Assembly (NCBI RefSeq): GCF_029210375.1
Contig: NZ_JARGER010000037.1
Location: 1-64,000, forward strand
Source: Nocardioides sp. YIM 152315
GTDB lineage: Bacteria > Actinomycetota > Actinomycetes > Propionibacteriales > Nocardioidaceae
DNA: 64,000 nucleotides
Direction: 5' to 3'
The translations under genes were made by a program, and so were the position numbers. The notes below the pieces were generated by a model. That model was not told the DNA's origin, did not search any database, and was given only the letters and a program-made list of their open reading frames with translations. Shown here piece after piece: positions 60,814-64,000 of this stretch (its first letter is position 1; every line of letters starts with the position of its first letter).

Positions 60814-60961
60814 GTCGCTTCGTCCTCGGCCGTCGCGAGCGTCGCCCAGCGCGTGCGCTGGCAAGGCGGAGGAGGGAGGCGGGACGGAGTCCCGGTGACC
60901 GACGACAACGCAGTCCAGCATGCCGCTGGGCGGCGCGCAGCAGGCCATGGGACGAAGTGAC
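60814..60961. repeat. 148-base element bounded by inverted repeats, with internal hairpins
   Basis: The ends are GTCGCTTCGTCC and GGACGAAGTGAC, 11 of 12 pairing. Inside are three further hairpins: CCAGCGC/GCGCTGG, GGGAC/GTCCC and CCAGC/GCTGG. There is no coding sequence. It fills the gap between the permease and the sigma factor gene. It could be a mobile non-coding element or a structured RNA. Confidence 0.55.
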
Positions 60962-61035
60962 GTGGCCATCACGAAGCGGTCACCCTTCCCCGTCGTCGCG
61001 CACAATGGTGCCGACGACGGGGAAGAGGTATGTGC

Positions 61036-61602
61036 GTGAACGACCAAGGACCGGGTCCCGACGAGATCGACGAGCTCGCCCGACGGGCGCAGGACGGTGA
61101 CCGCGACGCGCTCGAGGCGCTGCTGGCCGCCGTCCGCCCGCGCACGCTCAACGTCTGCCGCGGCGTGCTCCCCCACCTGCCGGACGCCGAGGACGCGTGC
61201 CAGGAGGCGTTGATCAACGTCGCCTCCAAGATCGGCTCGTGGGGCCGGCAGGGCCGGTTCACCACCTGGCTGCACGTCGTCGCCGTCAACAGCGCGCGCT
61301 CGACGTACCGCCGCCTCAAGAACCAGGCGACACCGCGCGACCCGATGGAGCACGCCGGCGTCGAGCGGCCGGACCCGCGCACCACCAGCGTCATCGCCGG
61401 CACCCGGCTCGACCTGCTCGAGGCCATGGAGGCCATCGAGAAGGACCATCCGCAGTTCGTGGAGCCGCTGCTCCTGCGCGACGTCTACGGGCTCCCGTAC
61501 GACGAGATCGCCCGGCTCGTCGGGGCGCCGCTCGGCACGGTGAAGGCCCAGATCCACCACGGTCGCAAGCTCGCCCGACCGCTGCTCCGGGGCGGCGAGT
61601 GA
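61036..61602 (+). CDS. ECF-type RNA polymerase sigma factor
   Basis: This is a sigma-70-family protein of 188 residues with region 2 (DAEDACQEALINVASKI, then GRFTTWLHVVAVN) and region 4 (GLPYDEIARLVGAPLGTVKA). GTG 61036 has GAGG at 61025-61028 at a workable spacing; ATG 61030 is two codons earlier. No anti-sigma or receptor gene is adjacent. The M1 peptidase start overlaps its stop, so the two are coupled. Confidence 0.9.
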   Translation: MNDQGPGPDEIDELARRAQDGDRDALEALLAAVRPRTLNVCRGVLPHLPDAEDACQEALINVASKIGSWGRQGRFTTWLHVVAVNSARSTYRRLKNQATPRDPMEHAGVERPDPRTTSVIAGTRLDLLEAMEAIEKDHPQFVEPLLLRDVYGLPYDEIARLVGAPLGTVKAQIHHGRKLARPLLRGGE

Positions 61603-63035
61603 AGGCACGGCTCGCTGCCGCCCTCGCGGCGGCGCTGCTGCTCACGGGCTGCACGTCGGGGAGCGACGAGCCGGGCGACTCGCCGTCGCCGGCGCCCGCG
61701 GCATCACCGACCCCGGAGCGCGACCTCGGCGTCAGCACCCCCGTCGAGGACCGGGTCTACCCGGACGTCGGGGACCCGGGCGTCGACGCGCTCAGCTACG
61801 ACCTCGACCTCACCTGGGACCCGGCGACCAGCACGCTCGAGGCGCAGGAGGAGATCCGGCTGCGCTCGACCCGGGCCGCCGACCACCTCCAGCTCGACCT
61901 CGACGACGACCTCCACGTCGCGCGCGTGACAGTCGACGGACGGCCCGCGGCGTTCGACCACGACGGCAAGGACCTCGTCGTCGCGCACCGGGTGCGGGCG
62001 GACGACCGCTACACCCTGGTCGTCGACTACGCGGGCACGCCGCGGCCGGTGCCGGCTCCGACGAAGCGCCAGGACTTCGACACGACCGGCTGGACCACGA
62101 CACCCGACGGCGAGGTCTGGACCATGCAGGAGCCGTACGGCGCCTACTCCTGGTACGCCGTCAACGACCAGCCGTCGGACAAGGCGCTCTACTCGTTCCG
62201 CATCTCGGTCCCGTCGCCGTGGGTGGGCGTCGCGAACGGCCGGCTGCTCTCGCGCGCGGAGCGCAACGGGAGCACAGTCACCCGCTGGGCACTCGACGAG
62301 CCGGCGTCGTCGTACCTCGTCACGATCGCGATCGGCGACCTGGTGATGACGGAGGACCGCTCGGCGTCGGGCGTGCCGATGACCTACTGGACGCCGCGCG
62401 GGCGCGCCGACCTCCTCGAGCGGGTGCGGCTGGCGCCGGCCGGCCTCGGGTGGCTGGAGGAGCGACTCGGCGCCTTCCCGTTCAGCTCGCTGGGGTTCCT
62501 CGTCGTCGAGTCGAAGAGCGGCATGGAGACCCAGACCATGATCACGCTCGGCGACACCCGGTACGCCACCTCGCCCGAGGTGCTCGTGCACGAGATGGCA
62601 CACCAGTGGTACGGCGACCAGGTCACCCCGGTCGACTGGCGCGACGTCTGGATGAACGAGGGCATGGCGATGTTCCTCCAGGCCACCTGGCAGGACCAGC
62701 TCCAGGACCAGCCGATCGAGCAGACCATGGACTACTGGGCCGAGCTCGACGCGCAGCTGCGCGAGGACTACGGGCCGCCGGCCAACTACGACGCCGACGC
62801 CTTCGGCGGCTCCAACGTCTACACCAGCCCCGCGCTGATGTGGGACGAGCTGCGCAAGCGGATCGGCGACGACCTCTTCTGGCGGCTCGTCCGCGACTGG
62901 CCGGCCGCCCACGACAACGGCAACGCCGACTACGACGACATCACCGCCTGGTGGTCGGAGCAGTCGGGCGAGGACCTGTCGGGCCTCTTCGACGACTGGC
63001 TGCTCGGCGAGACCACGCCCGAGCGGAGCTCCTGA
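61599..63035 (+). CDS. M1-family metallopeptidase lipoprotein
   Basis: This is an extracytoplasmic zinc peptidase of 478 residues. Lipobox LTGC (Cys18) and a Pro/Ser linker precede the beta-rich N-terminal domain. The zinc motif is HEMAH at 331-335 with the third ligand Glu354 (WMNEGMAM). The usual GxMEN exopeptidase motif is SGMETQ, so Asn is replaced by Thr. It lacks the large C-terminal domain of classical M1 enzymes, typical of short bacterial forms. GTG start overlaps the sigma gene stop. Confidence 0.9.
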   Translation: MKARLAAALAAALLLTGCTSGSDEPGDSPSPAPAASPTPERDLGVSTPVEDRVYPDVGDPGVDALSYDLDLTWDPATSTLEAQEEIRLRSTRAADHLQLDLDDDLHVARVTVDGRPAAFDHDGKDLVVAHRVRADDRYTLVVDYAGTPRPVPAPTKRQDFDTTGWTTTPDGEVWTMQEPYGAYSWYAVNDQPSDKALYSFRISVPSPWVGVANGRLLSRAERNGSTVTRWALDEPASSYLVTIAIGDLVMTEDRSASGVPMTYWTPRGRADLLERVRLAPAGLGWLEERLGAFPFSSLGFLVVESKSGMETQTMITLGDTRYATSPEVLVHEMAHQWYGDQVTPVDWRDVWMNEGMAMFLQATWQDQLQDQPIEQTMDYWAELDAQLREDYGPPANYDADAFGGSNVYTSPALMWDELRKRIGDDLFWRLVRDWPAAHDNGNADYDDITAWWSEQSGEDLSGLFDDWLLGETTPERSS

Positions 63036-63093
63036 CGTCTGCCGCCAGCGGAATCGCTTGCCCAGCACGGACTTCCGCGACAGCGTGGCGGCC

Positions 63094-64000
63094 ATGAAGA
63101 TCCTCGTGCTCGGCGGTTCGGTGTTCCTCTCCCGTGCGGTCGCGGTCGACGCGGCCGCGCGCGGCCACGACGTGACGTGCGCCAACCGCGGCACGTCGGG
63201 CTCCGTGCCCGGCGGCGCGGCGCTCGTCCGCTGGGACCGCACCGAGGACGTGCCGGCCGAGCTCGCGGAGACGGCGTACGACGCGGTCGTCGACGTCGCC
63301 CGGATGCCCTCGTGGGTGCGCGCGGGAGTCGCGACGTGGCCGGGCGCCCACTGGGTGTTCGTCTCGACGGTCAACGTCTACGCCGACGACTCGATCCCCG
63401 GCGGCCGACCGGGCACGCTCCCCCTTCGCGACCCCCGGCCGGACGACGTCGACCTCGCGTCCGATCCCGAGGCGTACGGACCCATGAAGGTCGCGTGCGA
63501 GGAGGCCGTGCGTGCGGGCGCGGCGTCCTGGACCGTGATCCGGCCCGGCCTGATCGTCGGCCCGGGCGACCCGACCGGCCGCTTCACCTACTGGCCGGTG
63601 CGGCTCGCCGACGGCGGCGAGGCGCTGGCCGGCGGGACGCCCGACGACCGGATGCAGGTGATCGACGTCCGCGACCTGGCCGCGTGGATCGTCACCTGCG
63701 CGGAGCAGCGCACCTCCGGCGACTACGACGGCGTCGGGGAGGTGCTGCCGATCGGCGACCTCATCGCCCGCGTCCGCGTCGGCGTCGGCTCGGACACCAC
63801 CGTGACCTGGGTGCCACAGGAGTTCCTCTCCACGCAGGGCGTGGAGCCGTGGATGGGTCCCGAGGCGCTGCCGCTCTGGCTGCCCAGGCCTGAGTACGAC
63901 GGCCTCGGCAGCCACGACCCGGCGCCGTCGTACGCCGCCGGCCTGGTGCTGCGCCCGCTCGCGGACACCGCCCGCGACACTCTCGCCTGGGTGCGCGCCA
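63094..64000 (+). CDS. NAD-dependent epimerase/reductase, cut by the window end
   Basis: This is a short-chain extended-type dehydrogenase with the 3' end beyond the window. The Rossmann start is MKILVLGGSVFLSRAVAVDA, the active-site region VFVSTVNVYADDS with Tyr/Ser, then AYGPMKVACEEAV with the catalytic Lys. RPGLIVGPGDPTGRFTYWP matches plant- and bacterial-type NmrA/epimerases. About 302 residues are visible. The reading frame is open to position 64000. Confidence 0.88.
   Translation, partial: MKILVLGGSVFLSRAVAVDAAARGHDVTCANRGTSGSVPGGAALVRWDRTEDVPAELAETAYDAVVDVARMPSWVRAGVATWPGAHWVFVSTVNVYADDSIPGGRPGTLPLRDPRPDDVDLASDPEAYGPMKVACEEAVRAGAASWTVIRPGLIVGPGDPTGRFTYWPVRLADGGEALAGGTPDDRMQVIDVRDLAAWIVTCAEQRTSGDYDGVGEVLPIGDLIARVRVGVGSDTTVTWVPQEFLSTQGVEPWMGPEALPLWLPRPEYDGLGSHDPAPSYAAGLVLRPLADTARDTLAWVRA

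Noticed and set aside
1..64000. CRISPR arrays, tRNA/rRNA genes, transposases, prophage
   Set aside because: No regular spacer-repeat pattern, clover-leaf sequence, transposase or integrase motif was found by reading. A tRNA or covariance-model search was not run.

Overview
The window looks like chromosome from a high-GC actinobacterium, most likely Nocardioides or a close relative in Nocardioidaceae. GC is very high throughout. GTG starts and ATGA/GTGA stop-start overlaps are common, and some genes have no visible ribosome binding site. The gene set (fused E1 alpha/beta, LIV-type uptake systems, PucR and WYL regulators, amphi-Trp protein) fits that group. The genus is inferred from style, not from a marker gene. 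I saw no tRNA, rRNA, CRISPR array, transposase, integrase or phage gene.

Layout. 0-8 kb: two ABC exporter pairs, a membrane glycosyltransferase and an MMPL transporter carrying a huge coiled-coil insert. 8.4-34.5 kb: a catabolic island. It holds a branched-chain-amino-acid-type uptake system (with a permease-ATPase fusion), a CrtI-like oxidoreductase, a 2-oxoacid dehydrogenase E1/E2, a two-subunit molybdenum hydroxylase, CMD, cupin, hydratase and FAD monooxygenase genes, then an aldehyde dehydrogenase, an M24 peptidase homologue, two beta-hydroxyacid dehydrogenases and a C-C-bond hydrolase-like esterase, and finally a cytosolic SsuA-like protein, an MFS transporter and a LacI regulator. 34.5-40 kb: a fatty-acid desaturase/reductase pair with a divergent PucR regulator, then DinB, WYL and HIT genes. 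40.3-48.8 kb: one co-directional amino-sugar operon (ROK repressor, binding protein, two permeases, NagZ, ROK kinase, NagA, NagB). 49-56.8 kb: remnants of a meta-cleavage pathway, a CDF transporter, a GDSL lipoprotein, an amidohydrolase/MFS pair, and PaaN with an amphi-Trp protein. 56.8-64 kb: a Ser/Thr kinase, an ABC exporter, an ECF sigma factor with an M1 peptidase, and a reductase cut by the window end.

How the parts work together. Two regulons can be read from the island. Four copies of a 14-bp palindrome, consensus TGCAAWCGAYTGCA, sit 20-40 bp upstream of four start codons in two divergent promoters 18 kb apart. The LacI gene lies in one of the operons so marked and is the obvious candidate regulator. 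Two GGATCC-centred palindromes, resembling the operator of GntR-type VanR, lie between the E1/E2 operon and the VOC-GntR-hydroxylase operon. I infer one pathway for an oxidised, probably ring-containing substrate: uptake, Mo-dependent hydroxylation, monooxygenation, C-C hydrolysis, then semialdehyde and 2-oxoacid oxidation. The substrate cannot be read from sequence. The amino-sugar operon is self-sufficient: import of a GlcNAc-containing oligosaccharide, cytosolic cleavage by NagZ, phosphorylation, deacetylation and deamination.

Several families of short palindromic repeats are present. One copy has been absorbed in frame into the E2 linker. A pair of 36-bp palindromes in opposite orientation brackets the amino-sugar operon. 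A pair of 78-bp MITE-like elements flanks 49.5-54.8 kb. A deletion near 49.22 kb left the C-terminal halves of two divergent aromatic-degradation genes back to back.
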